DNA of 64,000 nucleotides from Caulobacter sp. (GTDB lineage: Bacteria > Pseudomonadota > Alphaproteobacteria > Caulobacterales > Caulobacteraceae). The notes under the pieces are model-generated. The model was not told the DNA's origin. It was given only the letters and a program-made list of their open reading frames with translations, and ran no database searches. This document shows positions 46,157 through 55,182 of the stretch, one piece after another. The first letter of the stretch is position 1. Each line of letters starts with the position of its first letter. Location of the stretch: contig JAGHZU010000004.1 of assembly GCA_017745235.1 (NCBI GenBank), forward strand, positions 62,001 through 126,000. The letters run 5' to 3'. Made by a program: the position numbers and the translations under genes.

Positions 46157-48889
46157 CTAGTAGTTGATGCGCAGCGTGGCCGAGACGCGTCGGTCGACCA
46201 GGATGCTGTCGCGCGGACGGCTCTCCTTGCCGAAGAAGGTGTCGCGCTGGGTGTCGGTCAGGTTCACGCCCTCGATGCTGAAGGCCATGTGGTCGTTGAT
46301 GTCGTAGTTGATCGACGCGTCCACCTGACCAAAGGCCTTGCTGTAGACTGGCAGGTTGCCCGTACCGTTGCCGGCCGTGGTGCGCACGAAGTCGCTACGC
46401 CAGTTGTAAGCCACGCGGAAGGAGATCGGTCCCTTCTCGTAGATGCCGACGACGTTGTAGCTGTTCTTCGACAGACCCTCGAGCGGAACGCTGGGGATGT
46501 TCACCCCCGACGTATCGCGGGCCGTGGGGTTCGGCGCGGCGCTGTCGACGTAGGTGTAGTTGGCCTGGACGCCCAGGCCGCTCCACAGGCCCGGCAGGAA
46601 GTCGAAGAACTGGGTGTAGCCCAGCTCGAAGCCCTTGATCTTGCCGTCGTCGCCGTTCTCGGGACGCGTGACGTCGAACAGAGCCGTACGACCATCCGGG
46701 AACGCATACGGCACATCGTTCTGGGTGACGTTGTAGATGAAGCCGTCGACCTTCTTGTAGAAGGCCGCCGCGTACAGCAGGCCGGTGCTGTTGAAGTACC
46801 ATTCCAGCGAGGCGTCCAGTTGGTCGGCCTCGAGCGGACGCAGGTTCGGGTTACCGATGGTGACCGAGTTGCGACCGTTCTGTTGGCTGCCCGGCTCGCC
46901 GATATTCACGTTCGGGTTCAACTGCGTGAACGACGGACGCGACAGGGCCTTGGACGCGGCAAGGCGCAGCTGCAGGTCATCCGTCAGGTGAATACGGACG
47001 TTCAGGCTGGGCAAGGCCTTGGTGTAGGCCGTGCTGTTCTCGACCGCCGAATAGATGGTCGTGCCGCTGGTCTCGCCCGGCTGACCATAGTTCAGGATCG
47101 GCGTGACGCCTTCAAAGCCCGACGAGCTGACGTTGGTGCGCACGACCCGCAGGCCGATGTTGCCATCAACCGGGAAGCGGCCGGCGTCGAAGCCGAAGCG
47201 CGCCACGCCGTACATCGCGTAGGTCTTCTCGTTCTGGGTGTTGGTGTCGGCGGGGCCGTAGCCGACGCCTTCCGACAGGCCCAAGGCCTTGAGGGTGTCG
47301 GGATAGCTCAGGGCGATCGAGCGCTTGAAGGCCACGGTCGGGCCGAACGAGTCGACCTTGTCGCGGAAGAAATTGTCGAACTGATTGACCTCGTAGAGGC
47401 CTTGGTGGCTGGTCAGCGGGCTGGAGAAGCCCACGAAGCGATAGCCGCTCGAACGGTTCAGAGCGTCACGATCGGTGTAGCGCACGCCGACCTTCACCGA
47501 CTTCAGGAAGCCGCCTTCGGGCGCCTGGTACTCGGCGTCCGCGCGCCAAGCCTTTTCCGTACCGACCGACTTCTCGATGTGATCGAGATAGTAGCCCAGA
47601 TTGAAATTGGCGGGGTCCGCCGAGAAGCCGTTCGGCTCAGTCGTGATGACCGGGATGTCGCCCGAAATATCATGGTTGAAGACGGGGATGGTGCTTCCGA
47701 CGTTGACGATCGAGCGCGTCGCGTCGGTGATCGCGCGGATATACTGGAAGTCGGTGCTCAGCGTCAGGTCAGGCGTGGCCTGCCATTTGCCGCCGATCGA
47801 GTAGTCGGTGGTGACCGAATGGCGCTGGGTCAGGCTGGTGTTGGAATCGAACGGGACGTTGGCGAACGAGCCGCTGATGAACTCGCCGTCGTTGTCGAAC
47901 TTGAACGGCTTGCCGGCGGCCGGGAGGATCGAGTTGGCGCTGGTGTAGGCGAACACCGAATAGTCCTGCCATTCGAACTTGTAGTCCGAGTGGACGACTT
48001 GGGCGTACAGCTCAGTCTTGTCGTTGGGACGCCACTGCAGCCCCAGGACCGCGCCCTTGCGGGTGCGATCGCCCAGGGTGGTGTTGACGCCCGCGCCGTG
48101 CGGCACGGTGACGACCTGACCTTCACGACCCGGGTAGTTGACGTAATTCGCGTCGCCCGGCTTCAGCGTGTAGAACGGCTCGGTCGAGATCGTGTCCTGG
48201 CGGAAGGATCCGCGCTGGTAAGCCACGTTGGCCAGCAAACCGATCTCGCCGAATTTGGTGTCCCAGCGGTCGCTGAGCAGGACCGACGCCGAGGGCTTGG
48301 TCTTGTCGGCGAAGTCGTAGTTGTTGACCGAAACGCTGCCGCTGAACTTGGCGCCGGCGAAGTCGAACGGCATGCGGGTGCGCAGGTTCACCAGGCCGCC
48401 CACGCCGCCTTCGATCAGGTCGGCCGCCGGGTTCTTGTAGACGTCGACTCCGGCCAGCACTTCCGAGGGAACGTCCTCGAAGCTCAGGGCCCGCCCCTCA
48501 CCGGCGGTGAAGCTGTCGCGCCCGTTGATCTCGGTGCGGACCTGGGTCAAGCCGCGGATGGCGATATTGGAACCTTCGCCGTAGTTGCGGTCGATCTGGA
48601 TGCCGGGGATGCGCTGCAGCGCCTCGGCGACGTTGCGGTCGGGCAGCTTGCCGATGTCGGTGGCGACGATCGAATCCACGATCTGGCTGGCGTCGCGCTT
48701 GATCGCCTGGGCCGAGCGGAGACTGGCGCGGACGCCGGTGACCACGACCTCCTCGACGGCGACTTGGTCATCCTGAGCGGCTGGGGCCGCCGCGGCTTCC
48801 TGAGCATGGGCGATCGAGGCAATGGTCATCGCCAGCGTCGACGCGCTTAGCAACATAATGGTGTGACGAACAGTTCTGCGGGCTTCCAT
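46157..48889 (-). CDS. TonB-dependent receptor, TonB-Xanth-Caul (TIGR01782) type
   Basis: This 910-residue outer-membrane receptor has a signal peptide (cut near IAHAQEAAAA), TonB box VEEVVVTG at about 45-52, plug domain with SIVATDIGKLPDRNVAEALQ, RIPGIQIDRNYGEGS and the IRGL motif, and a 22-strand barrel ending in SATLRINY. This subfamily transports oligosaccharides in Caulobacter and xanthomonads. AAGGA sits 7 bp before the ATG. It is divergent from the IlvD/dgo operon and upstream of a GH35 gene, so a galactose-containing oligosaccharide is the best guess for the ligand. Confidence 0.92.
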   Translation of the reverse strand: MEARRTVRHTIMLLSASTLAMTIASIAHAQEAAAAPAAQDDQVAVEEVVVTGVRASLRSAQAIKRDASQIVDSIVATDIGKLPDRNVAEALQRIPGIQIDRNYGEGSNIAIRGLTQVRTEINGRDSFTAGEGRALSFEDVPSEVLAGVDVYKNPAADLIEGGVGGLVNLRTRMPFDFAGAKFSGSVSVNNYDFADKTKPSASVLLSDRWDTKFGEIGLLANVAYQRGSFRQDTISTEPFYTLKPGDANYVNYPGREGQVVTVPHGAGVNTTLGDRTRKGAVLGLQWRPNDKTELYAQVVHSDYKFEWQDYSVFAYTSANSILPAAGKPFKFDNDGEFISGSFANVPFDSNTSLTQRHSVTTDYSIGGKWQATPDLTLSTDFQYIRAITDATRSIVNVGSTIPVFNHDISGDIPVITTEPNGFSADPANFNLGYYLDHIEKSVGTEKAWRADAEYQAPEGGFLKSVKVGVRYTDRDALNRSSGYRFVGFSSPLTSHQGLYEVNQFDNFFRDKVDSFGPTVAFKRSIALSYPDTLKALGLSEGVGYGPADTNTQNEKTYAMYGVARFGFDAGRFPVDGNIGLRVVRTNVSSSGFEGVTPILNYGQPGETSGTTIYSAVENSTAYTKALPSLNVRIHLTDDLQLRLAASKALSRPSFTQLNPNVNIGEPGSQQNGRNSVTIGNPNLRPLEADQLDASLEWYFNSTGLLYAAAFYKKVDGFIYNVTQNDVPYAFPDGRTALFDVTRPENGDDGKIKGFELGYTQFFDFLPGLWSGLGVQANYTYVDSAAPNPTARDTSGVNIPSVPLEGLSKNSYNVVGIYEKGPISFRVAYNWRSDFVRTTAGNGTGNLPVYSKAFGQVDASINYDINDHMAFSIEGVNLTDTQRDTFFGKESRPRDSILVDRRVSATLRINY

Positions 48890-48995
48890 ACCGGTTCCTT
48901 CCCCAGGTTCATGGAGATCCGACCCGACGCTCTCGTTGGCGCCGGTCGCGTGCGAGACCCCTCAGATCGGGGGTTTCGCTGATCATTGCCGGCCC

Positions 48996-49012
48996 TAATA
49001 ATCGTATTATTA
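48996..49012. promoter_or_regulatory. AT-rich inverted repeat TAATAAT-CGT-ATTATTA
   Basis: Perfect 7-bp arms with a 3-bp spacer, about 110 bp upstream of the receptor start. It stands out in a high-GC genome and could be a regulator site or part of the receptor promoter. Confidence 0.45.
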
Positions 49013-49031
49013 TTACTTTCAAGTCGAAAAA

Positions 49032-49045
49032 TGATAGCGCTATCA
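49032..49045. promoter_or_regulatory. LacI-type palindromic operator TGATAGCGCTATCA
   Basis: A perfect 14-bp palindrome with the central CG typical of LacI/GalR operators, close in form to the Caulobacter xylose operator (TGTTAGCGCTACCA class). It lies between the divergent receptor and IlvD genes. No LacI regulator is encoded in the window. Confidence 0.6.
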
Positions 49046-49287
49046 ATTAGGATTGAGGGCACGACCGTATCGGCCGTGACGGCATGCCTGGCCAGCAACC
49101 TTAAGTTTTTCCTGAGTTTTCCTGACGCAAATCATGACGCAGCTGATCCGGACGGCTCCAAAGCTTCGTGCAGCTTCGGAGAGCTTCCAAGCGATCCGAT
49201 CCAGCGAGTTTGCAACGATATGTATTATATTATAAATAACGCGAAACGTATGAGGACGGCCGACTCGGCCGGTGAGTAAGGACGGCC

Positions 49288-51021
49288 ATGGGGCGAGGAA
49301 ACGGCAAGGGCCTGCGGAGCGCGGGCACCTACGGCAAGCTGGATCGCGACGGATTTATCCATCGCAGCTGGATGAAGAGCCAGGGCCTGCCCGACGACGT
49401 GTTCGATGGCCGTCCCGTGATCGGCATCTGCAACACCTGGTCCGAGATCACTCCCTGCAACGCAGGCCTGCGCGACATCGCCGAGCATGTGAAGCGCGGC
49501 GTGTGGGAAGCCGGCGGCCTGCCCCTGGAGTTTCCGGCCATGTCGCTGGGCGAAACCCAGATGCGCCCGACCGCCATGCTGTTCCGCAACCTGCTGGCGA
49601 TGGACGTCGAGGAGTCGATCCGCGGCAATCCGATCGACGGCGTGGTGCTTCTGGGCGGATGCGACAAGACCACCCCTGGCCAGATGATGGGCGCGGCCAG
49701 CGTCGACCTGCCCACGATCGTCGTCTCTTCCGGCCCGATGCTGAACGGGAAATTCCGCGGCAAGGACATCGGGTCGGGCACTGACGTGTGGAAGTTCTCC
49801 GAGGCCGTGCGCGCCGGTGAGATGACCCTGCCCGAGTTCATGTCCGCCGAGAGCGGCATGAGCCGCTCGCCCGGCACCTGCATGACCATGGGCACTGCCT
49901 CGACCATGGCCGCCATCGTCGAGGCCATGGGCATGAGCCTGCCCTACAACGCCTCGATCCCGGCAGTGGACGCCCGCCGCGCGGCCATGGCCCATCACAC
50001 CGGCCGCACCATCGTCCAGATGGTCCATGACGGCCTGACCATGTCGCAGGTCGCCACCCGGGCCGCCTTCGAGAACGCGCTGCGCGTGCACGCCGCGATC
50101 GGCGGCTCGACCAACGCGGTAGTCCACCTGCTGGCCCTGGCCGGCCGCCTGGGCGTGGAGCTGAGCCTCGAAGACTTCGACAACCTTTCGCGCGATGTGC
50201 CCCTTCTGGTCGACCTGCAGCCCTCCGGTCGCTTCCTGATGGAAGACCTGCACTATGCCGGCGGCTTGCCTGCGGTGATGAAGCAGATGGCCCCGCTCCT
50301 GAACCCGCAGGCCCTGACCGTGTCGGGCGCGCCGATGGGAGCGCAGTACGAGAAGGCCGAGGTGTTCAACGCCGAGGTCATCCGCAGCCTGGAAACCCCG
50401 GTGAAGCCCGACAGCGGCATCTGGGTGCTGCGCGGCAACCTGGCTCCGGGCGGCGCGGTGATGAAGCCCAGCGCCGCCAGCCCCGAACTGCTGAGCCATC
50501 GCGGCAAGGCCGTGGTGTTCGAGACTATCGAGGACTTCAAGGCCCGCATCGACTCGCCCGAACTGGACGTGGACGAGACCTCGATCCTGGTGCTCAAGGG
50601 CTGCGGTCCCAAGGGCTATCCGGGCATGCCCGAGGTCGGCAACATGCCCCTGCCCACCAAGCTGCTGGAAAAGGGCGTCAAGGACATGGTCCGCATCAGC
50701 GACGCCCGGATGAGCGGCACGGCCTTCGGCACGGTGATCCTGCACGTCTCCCCCGAATCCGACGCCGGCGGTCCGCTGGCCGTGGTGCGCAGCGGCGACG
50801 AGATCGCCCTGAACGGTCCCGACCGCTCGCTGAACCTGCTGATTTCCGACGAGGAGATGGAGGCCCGCCTGGCCGAATGGCGCGCCAATCCGCCGGCTCC
50901 CAAGGCCACGCGCGGCTACGCCAGGCTCTACATCGACCACGTTCTGGGCGCCGACAAGGGCGCGGACCTGGATTTCCTCGTAGGCTCCAGCGGGTCGGTC
51001 GTCACCCGCGAGTCCCACTGA
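49288..51021 (+). CDS. IlvD/Edd-family sugar-acid dehydratase, probable D-galactonate (or L-arabinonate) dehydratase
   Basis: This 577-residue [Fe-S] dehydratase has cluster cysteines Cys57 (ITPCNAG), Cys125 (GGCDKTTPG) and Cys198 (PGTCMTMGTAS), two residues off the positions in the Rhizobium L-arabinonate dehydratase. It would convert an aldonate to 2-keto-3-deoxyaldonate. The next two genes encode KDGal kinase and KDPGal aldolase, so D-galactonate is the most economical substrate; sequence alone cannot exclude arabinonate, fuconate or xylonate. AAGGA lies 6 bp before the ATG. The stop overlaps dgoK by one base. Confidence 0.85.
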   Translation: MGRGNGKGLRSAGTYGKLDRDGFIHRSWMKSQGLPDDVFDGRPVIGICNTWSEITPCNAGLRDIAEHVKRGVWEAGGLPLEFPAMSLGETQMRPTAMLFRNLLAMDVEESIRGNPIDGVVLLGGCDKTTPGQMMGAASVDLPTIVVSSGPMLNGKFRGKDIGSGTDVWKFSEAVRAGEMTLPEFMSAESGMSRSPGTCMTMGTASTMAAIVEAMGMSLPYNASIPAVDARRAAMAHHTGRTIVQMVHDGLTMSQVATRAAFENALRVHAAIGGSTNAVVHLLALAGRLGVELSLEDFDNLSRDVPLLVDLQPSGRFLMEDLHYAGGLPAVMKQMAPLLNPQALTVSGAPMGAQYEKAEVFNAEVIRSLETPVKPDSGIWVLRGNLAPGGAVMKPSAASPELLSHRGKAVVFETIEDFKARIDSPELDVDETSILVLKGCGPKGYPGMPEVGNMPLPTKLLEKGVKDMVRISDARMSGTAFGTVILHVSPESDAGGPLAVVRSGDEIALNGPDRSLNLLISDEEMEARLAEWRANPPAPKATRGYARLYIDHVLGADKGADLDFLVGSSGSVVTRESH

Positions 51022-51962
51022 TGAACACCCTCGACAGCTCAGTCACCATCTTCGGCGATTGGGGCACCTCGCGCCTTCGGCTCTACCTGCGCCAAGGCAA
51101 GAGCGTGCTGGACCGTCGCGACGGTCCGGGCATCGGAGCCCTGACCGCCTCGCCGCGCGAGACCTTCCTGGATCTCGTCGGAGACTGGCGCGAGGCCAAA
51201 CCCTCGCTGGCCCTGCTGTGCGGCATGGTCGGTTCGCGCAATGGCTGGGAGGAGGCGGCTTACGCCCCCTGCCCCGCCCGTCCGGACGACATCCGCCGGC
51301 GCCTGCTGCGCATCGACGCCGACGGCCTGCCCGTGGCGATCGTGCCGGGCCTGTCGTGCGTCAACGCCCTGGGCGGTCCCGATGTGATGCGCGGCGAGGA
51401 GACCCAGATTCTCGGCGCGCTGGAATTGAACCCAGTCCTCAAGCGCGGCCGACACCTGCTGGCCCTGCCCGGCACCCACACCAAGTGGGTCGTGGTCGAG
51501 GACGGGGCGATCGCCAGCTTCCTGACCGCCCCGGTCGGCGAGCTCTACGCCCTGCTCCGCGAGCACTCGATCCTGGCCAAGGCGGCTCCCGGCGACGATC
51601 CCGAGTCCGCCGAAGGGTTCGCCCGAGGCGTGGCCCGCATTGTCGAACAAGGGCCAGCCCGCCTGCCGCACCTGATTTTCGAGACCCGCAGCCGGCAACT
51701 TCTGGACGGCCTGCCAAAGGCCGACGCCATGGGCTTCCTGTCGGGTCTTCTCATCGGAAGCGATACCGCAACCACCTCAAGCTGGTTCGGGGGCCTGGGC
51801 CAGGTGTCGCTGATCGGCGCGCCGGCGCTGGGCGCCCTCTACGCCCACGCCATCGCGGCCCTGGGCGGAACAAGCGTCAGCGTCGATGGCGACGCGGCCG
51901 TCCTGGCCGGATTGACAACGTTGTCGTCAGCTAAGAACAGTGGAGCTCATGTCCTTGCCTAG
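51021..51962 (+). CDS. dgoK: 2-dehydro-3-deoxygalactonokinase
   Basis: This 313-residue sugar-acid kinase is of the DgoK family: IFGDWGTSRLRLYL at the N-terminus, LLCGMVGSRNGWEEAAYAPC, the MRGEETQILGAL block and the LPGTHTKWVVVEDG phosphate-binding loop. It phosphorylates 2-keto-3-deoxygalactonate to the 6-phosphate. Start at ATG 51021 overlaps the upstream stop (TGATGA). It overlaps the aldolase gene start, so the three genes are tightly coupled. Confidence 0.94.
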   Translation: MNTLDSSVTIFGDWGTSRLRLYLRQGKSVLDRRDGPGIGALTASPRETFLDLVGDWREAKPSLALLCGMVGSRNGWEEAAYAPCPARPDDIRRRLLRIDADGLPVAIVPGLSCVNALGGPDVMRGEETQILGALELNPVLKRGRHLLALPGTHTKWVVVEDGAIASFLTAPVGELYALLREHSILAKAAPGDDPESAEGFARGVARIVEQGPARLPHLIFETRSRQLLDGLPKADAMGFLSGLLIGSDTATTSSWFGGLGQVSLIGAPALGALYAHAIAALGGTSVSVDGDAAVLAGLTTLSSAKNSGAHVLA

Positions 51963-52578
51963 CACTGCCCAGACGCCGCCGATCGTCGCCATCCTCCGCG
52001 GGGTGAAGCCCGAGGAGATCCTCGACATGGCCGCGGCCCTGGTCGAGGCCGGGATCGGCGCGATCGAGGTGCCGATGAACTCGCCGGACCCGTTGGTCAG
52101 CATCGGCAAGCTGTGCGCGGCCTATGGCGACAAGGCCCTGTGCGGCGCCGGAACGGTGCTGACGCCTAAGGTGGTGGACGAGGTCGCGGGCGTCGGCGGC
52201 AAGTTGATCGTCACCCCCAACACCGACGCCTCGGTGATCGCCCGTGCGGTCGAACTGGGCCTGACCGCAATGCCCGGCTTCGCCACGCCCAGCGAGGCCT
52301 TCGTCGCCGTCGCGGCCGGCGCCCGCTCCCTGAAGCTGTTTCCGGCCGGAACGTTCGGCCCCGGCCACATCAAGGCCGTGCGCGACGTGCTGCCCAAGGA
52401 CGTGTCGGTCTACGCCGTCGGCGGCGTGGGCGCGGCCAATCTCAAGCCCTGGGTCGAGGCCGGCGTCGCCGGCGTCGGCGTGGGGGGCGAGCTCTATCGC
52501 CCCGGCTACACCGCCGAGGAGGTCTCCCGCCGCGCCAAGACGCTGGTGGCGGCCTGGACGGCGGAAACAACGCGCTGA
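51949..52578 (+). CDS. dgoA: 2-dehydro-3-deoxy-6-phosphogalactonate aldolase
   Basis: This 209-residue class I aldolase of the KDPG/KDPGal family cleaves KDPGal to pyruvate and D-glyceraldehyde 3-phosphate. The Schiff-base lysine is Lys129 in RSLKLFPAG, and the catalytic Glu is Glu40 in AIEVPMNSP; VAILRGVKPEE marks the barrel start. I favour ATG 51949 (GGAG upstream) over GTG 51940. Both overlap the 3' end of dgoK. The MNSP block rather than the LRT of Eda supports the galactonate over gluconate assignment. Confidence 0.92.
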   Translation: MSLPSTAQTPPIVAILRGVKPEEILDMAAALVEAGIGAIEVPMNSPDPLVSIGKLCAAYGDKALCGAGTVLTPKVVDEVAGVGGKLIVTPNTDASVIARAVELGLTAMPGFATPSEAFVAVAAGARSLKLFPAGTFGPGHIKAVRDVLPKDVSVYAVGGVGAANLKPWVEAGVAGVGVGGELYRPGYTAEEVSRRAKTLVAAWTAETTR

Positions 52579-52627
52579 CGCGTCTTACCCGACAACGAAA
52601 CGATAAACGGCCCTAAGGGGGGACCTC

Positions 52628-54184
52628 GTGAGAACCATAGATTTCGTCATCCTGGCGATCTACGCCGTGGCCATCTTCGGCCTTGCCCAGTGGGTCTCCC
52701 GCGACAAGGGCGGCCACAAGAAGGACTCCACCGACTACTTCCTGGCCGGCAAGGCCCTGCCCTGGTGGGCGATCGGCGCCTCGCTGATCGCCGCCAACAT
52801 CTCCGCCGAGCAGATCATCGGCATGAGCGGCTCGGGCTACGCGATCGGCCTGGCCATCGCCTCCTACGAATGGATGGCGGCGCTCACCCTGCTGATCGTC
52901 GGCAAGTTCTTCCTGCCGATCTTCCTGAAGAACAACATCAGCACGATGCCGCAGTTTCTGGAGCAGCGGTACGGGCCCAGCGTGCGCTCGCTCATGGCCT
53001 GGTTCTGGCTGGGGCTGTACGTGTTCGTGAACCTGACCTCGATCCTGTGGCTGGGGTCGATCGCCGTGCACACGGTCACCGGCATCGACCAGATGCAGGC
53101 CCTGATCATCATCGGCGTGTTCGCCCTGGCCTATCAGCTGTGGGGCGGCCTGAAGGCCGTCGCCCTGACCGACATCGTCCAGGTGGCCCTTCTGGTCATG
53201 GGCGGCCTGATCATCGTCTACCTGTCGCTGACCAAGATCGGCGGCGAAGGCGGCGTGGCGGCGGGCTTCAGCCAGCTGACCAGCCAGTTCCCCGAGCACT
53301 TCAAGATGATCCTCGACAAGTCCAGCCCTCACTACAAGGAGCTGCCGGGCCTGTCGGTGCTGCTGGGCGGCCTTTGGGTCATGAACGTCAGCTACTGGGG
53401 CTTCAACCAGTACATCATCCAGCGCGCCCTGGGCGCCAAGGACATCGCCGAGGCCCAGAAGGGCATCGCCTTCGCCGCCTATCTGAAGCTGCTGATGCCG
53501 GTGATCGTGGTGGTGCCCGGCCTGGCCGCCCTGGTGCTGGCGCCCAATCTCCTCAAGCCCGACCAGGCCTATCCGGAGATGATGAAGCTGCTGCCGCCCG
53601 GCCTGCTGGGCCTGGTGTTCTCGGCCCTGGTCGCGGCGATCATCGCGTCGCTGGCCGCCAAGATCAATTCGATCGCCACCATCTTCACGCTGGACATCTA
53701 CGCCAAGCACAAGAAGGACGCGTCGGAGCAGCACCTGGTGCTGGTGGGCCGCGTCACCGCCGTGATCGCTGTCGCCATCGGCATCCTGGCCGCCAAGCCC
53801 CTGCTGGGCGGCGCGGACCAGGTGTTCCAGCTGATCCAGGAATACACCGGCTTCTTCACTCCCGGCATCGTGGTGATCTTCATGCTGGGCCTGTTCTGGA
53901 AGCGCGCCACCACCGCCAGCGCGCTGGTGGCCACGGCCGGCTCGGTGATCCTGTCCCTGGCCCTGAAGTTCGGCATGCCCGACATGCCGTTCATGAACCG
54001 CGTGGGCGTGGTGTTCGTGCTGGCCCTGGCTTCGGCTGTGATCGTCTCGCTGGTCGCGCCGCAGAAGAAGGAGGTCAACGTCGTGTCGCTGGACGGCGTC
54101 AGCTACAGGACCACCACCGGTTTCAACATCGCCGGCCTGGGCGTGATCCTCATCCTGGTCGCGCTCTACGCGACCTGGTGGTGA
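52628..54184 (+). CDS. Sodium:solute symporter (SSS/SGLT-like), probable galactose transporter
   Basis: This 518-residue membrane protein of the SSS family has about 13-14 transmembrane segments. It resembles vSGLT: DYFLAGKALPWWAIGASLIA, then NISAEQIIGMSGSGYAIG, the WLGGLKAV-like LWGGLKAVALTD, YWGFNQYIIQRALGAKD and VAAIIASLAAKINSIATIFT, where the NSxxT region forms the Na+ site. The GTG start follows AAGGGGGGACC. It is the fourth gene of the operon, followed by a strong terminator. Import of free galactose fits the GH35 and dgo enzymes. Confidence 0.88.
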   Translation: MRTIDFVILAIYAVAIFGLAQWVSRDKGGHKKDSTDYFLAGKALPWWAIGASLIAANISAEQIIGMSGSGYAIGLAIASYEWMAALTLLIVGKFFLPIFLKNNISTMPQFLEQRYGPSVRSLMAWFWLGLYVFVNLTSILWLGSIAVHTVTGIDQMQALIIIGVFALAYQLWGGLKAVALTDIVQVALLVMGGLIIVYLSLTKIGGEGGVAAGFSQLTSQFPEHFKMILDKSSPHYKELPGLSVLLGGLWVMNVSYWGFNQYIIQRALGAKDIAEAQKGIAFAAYLKLLMPVIVVVPGLAALVLAPNLLKPDQAYPEMMKLLPPGLLGLVFSALVAAIIASLAAKINSIATIFTLDIYAKHKKDASEQHLVLVGRVTAVIAVAIGILAAKPLLGGADQVFQLIQEYTGFFTPGIVVIFMLGLFWKRATTASALVATAGSVILSLALKFGMPDMPFMNRVGVVFVLALASAVIVSLVAPQKKEVNVVSLDGVSYRTTTGFNIAGLGVILILVALYATWW

Positions 54185-54211
54185 CGAGCCCGGCAGGAAG
54201 ACCGAAATCCC

Positions 54212-54243
54212 AAGCCCCGTCGCGGTTTTCCGTGACGGGGCTT
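54212..54243 (+). terminator. Intrinsic terminator after the symporter gene
   Basis: A 14-bp stem (AAGCCCCGTC GCGG / CCGT GACGGGGCTT, one wobble) with a TTTT loop, followed by TC and AT-rich sequence, lies 28 bp past the symporter stop. It separates the operon from the GntR gene. Confidence 0.85.
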
Positions 54244-54255
54244 TCATTGACATGA

Positions 54256-54305
54256 TTGTTCCGACCAAAGCCGAACCGCGCTAGAGAAGGTCAGACCAGT
54301 TGGTC
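54256..54305. promoter_or_regulatory. Two inverted repeats upstream of the GntR gene (candidate autoregulatory operators)
   Basis: TTGTTCCGACCAA (54256-54268) matches the TTGGTnnnACCAA form of FCD-type GntR operators at all but one arm position. GACCA-GT-TGGTC (54294-54305) is a second inverted repeat. Both are 55-105 bp upstream of the regulator start and fit autoregulation. Confidence 0.45.
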
Positions 54306-54360
54306 CAACATCTTTGACGTTCGTCCCTAGGGGGCCGACGTTTCTTTGGGGAAGACGAAG

Positions 54361-55077
54361 TTGGCGATCCGCACTCAGCCGGGCCTCAGCCTGACCTACG
54401 GCCTGGTGGAATCCTTGGGACAGGCCATCGTCACCGGTGAGTACGCCGAGGTGGGCTTTCCCACCGAGGGCGAGCTGTCCAAGCAGTTCGGCGCCAGTCG
54501 CACCGTCACCCGCGAGGCGGTCAAGATGCTGACGGCCAAGGGCCTGCTCAGCGCCCGCCCCCGCCACGGCACCGTGGTCGAGCCCGAGACCGAGTGGAAC
54601 CTGCTGGATCCCGACGTCCTGCGCTGGCTGCTGGAGCGCAAGTTCTCGCTGAAGCTGCTGGCCGAGTTCACCGAGATGCGCCTGGGCATCGAGCCCGCAG
54701 CCGCCGCCCTGGCCGCCCGCAACGGCGACCAGGCCGGCTTCGACGGCATCCGCAAGGCGCTCAACCGAATGAAGGCCGCCGCCGAGGGCGAGGACGACCC
54801 GCTGTCGGCCGACATCGCCTTCCACGTGGCGATCCTGAACGCCACCAAGAACCCCTTTTACCGCGACCTGCACGAGCTGGTGAACACGGCCCTGCGGATC
54901 TCGATCCGCTTCACCAACCGCATCAAGGGCCGCACCGCCTCGATCCCCTCGCACGAGGACGTCGCCTCCGCGATCTTCGCCCGCGACGCCGAGAACGCCC
55001 AGAAGGCCATGCAGGTGATCCTGGTGGATGTGCTGGAGTTGATCCACGCCGCCTCGCCCGCCGCCGAAACGGCCTGA
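54361..55077 (+). CDS. FCD-type GntR regulator, probable galactonate operon regulator
   Basis: This regulator of about 238 residues has a GntR winged helix (PTEGELSKQFGASRTVTREA) and an all-helical FCD ligand domain (EMRLGIEPAAAALAARNGDQ; later DIAFHVAILNATKNPFYRDL with the metal-binding His). FCD regulators bind sugar acids or their phosphates; DgoR is of this class. I prefer the TTG at 54361 because GGGGAAG lies 6 bp upstream; an earlier TTG is at 54346. It follows the dgo genes as a separate transcript and precedes an aldo-keto reductase. Confidence 0.88.
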   Translation: MAIRTQPGLSLTYGLVESLGQAIVTGEYAEVGFPTEGELSKQFGASRTVTREAVKMLTAKGLLSARPRHGTVVEPETEWNLLDPDVLRWLLERKFSLKLLAEFTEMRLGIEPAAAALAARNGDQAGFDGIRKALNRMKAAAEGEDDPLSADIAFHVAILNATKNPFYRDLHELVNTALRISIRFTNRIKGRTASIPSHEDVASAIFARDAENAQKAMQVILVDVLELIHAASPAAETA

Positions 55078-55112
55078 TCTCTCTCTTCGCCGCAGGAACG
55101 CGCCGTACCGGT

Positions 55113-55134
55113 CCGGGATGACAAACCCGGGTTT
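55113..55134. repeat. Fragment of the TCATCCCGG-type repeat plus a 12-bp palindrome
   Basis: CCGGGATGACAA (55113-55124) is identical to the right end of the hutH-hutG element, and overlaps the palindrome AAACCCGGGTTT (55123-55134). The rest of the element is absent, so this looks like a remnant in the GntR-AKR gap. Confidence 0.5.
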
Positions 55135-55182
55135 CCGGGCCATTCCATGCGCGTTCCGTCTTCCCTCCCCAGGACAGATCCC

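Larger units (their letters stand above)
48890..49287. other. Divergent control region of receptor and galactonate operon
   Basis: About 400 bp without a gene, markedly AT-richer than its surroundings. It holds an AT-rich inverted repeat (48996-49012) and a perfect LacI-type palindrome (49032-49045). A further AT-rich stretch (49218-49245) lies 40-70 bp before the IlvD start. Confidence 0.6.

Noticed and set aside
46037..48850. 937-codon open frame antisense to the TIGR01782 receptor
   Set aside because: Same reasoning; the receptor strand has TonB box, plug and barrel motifs and a proper start and terminator.
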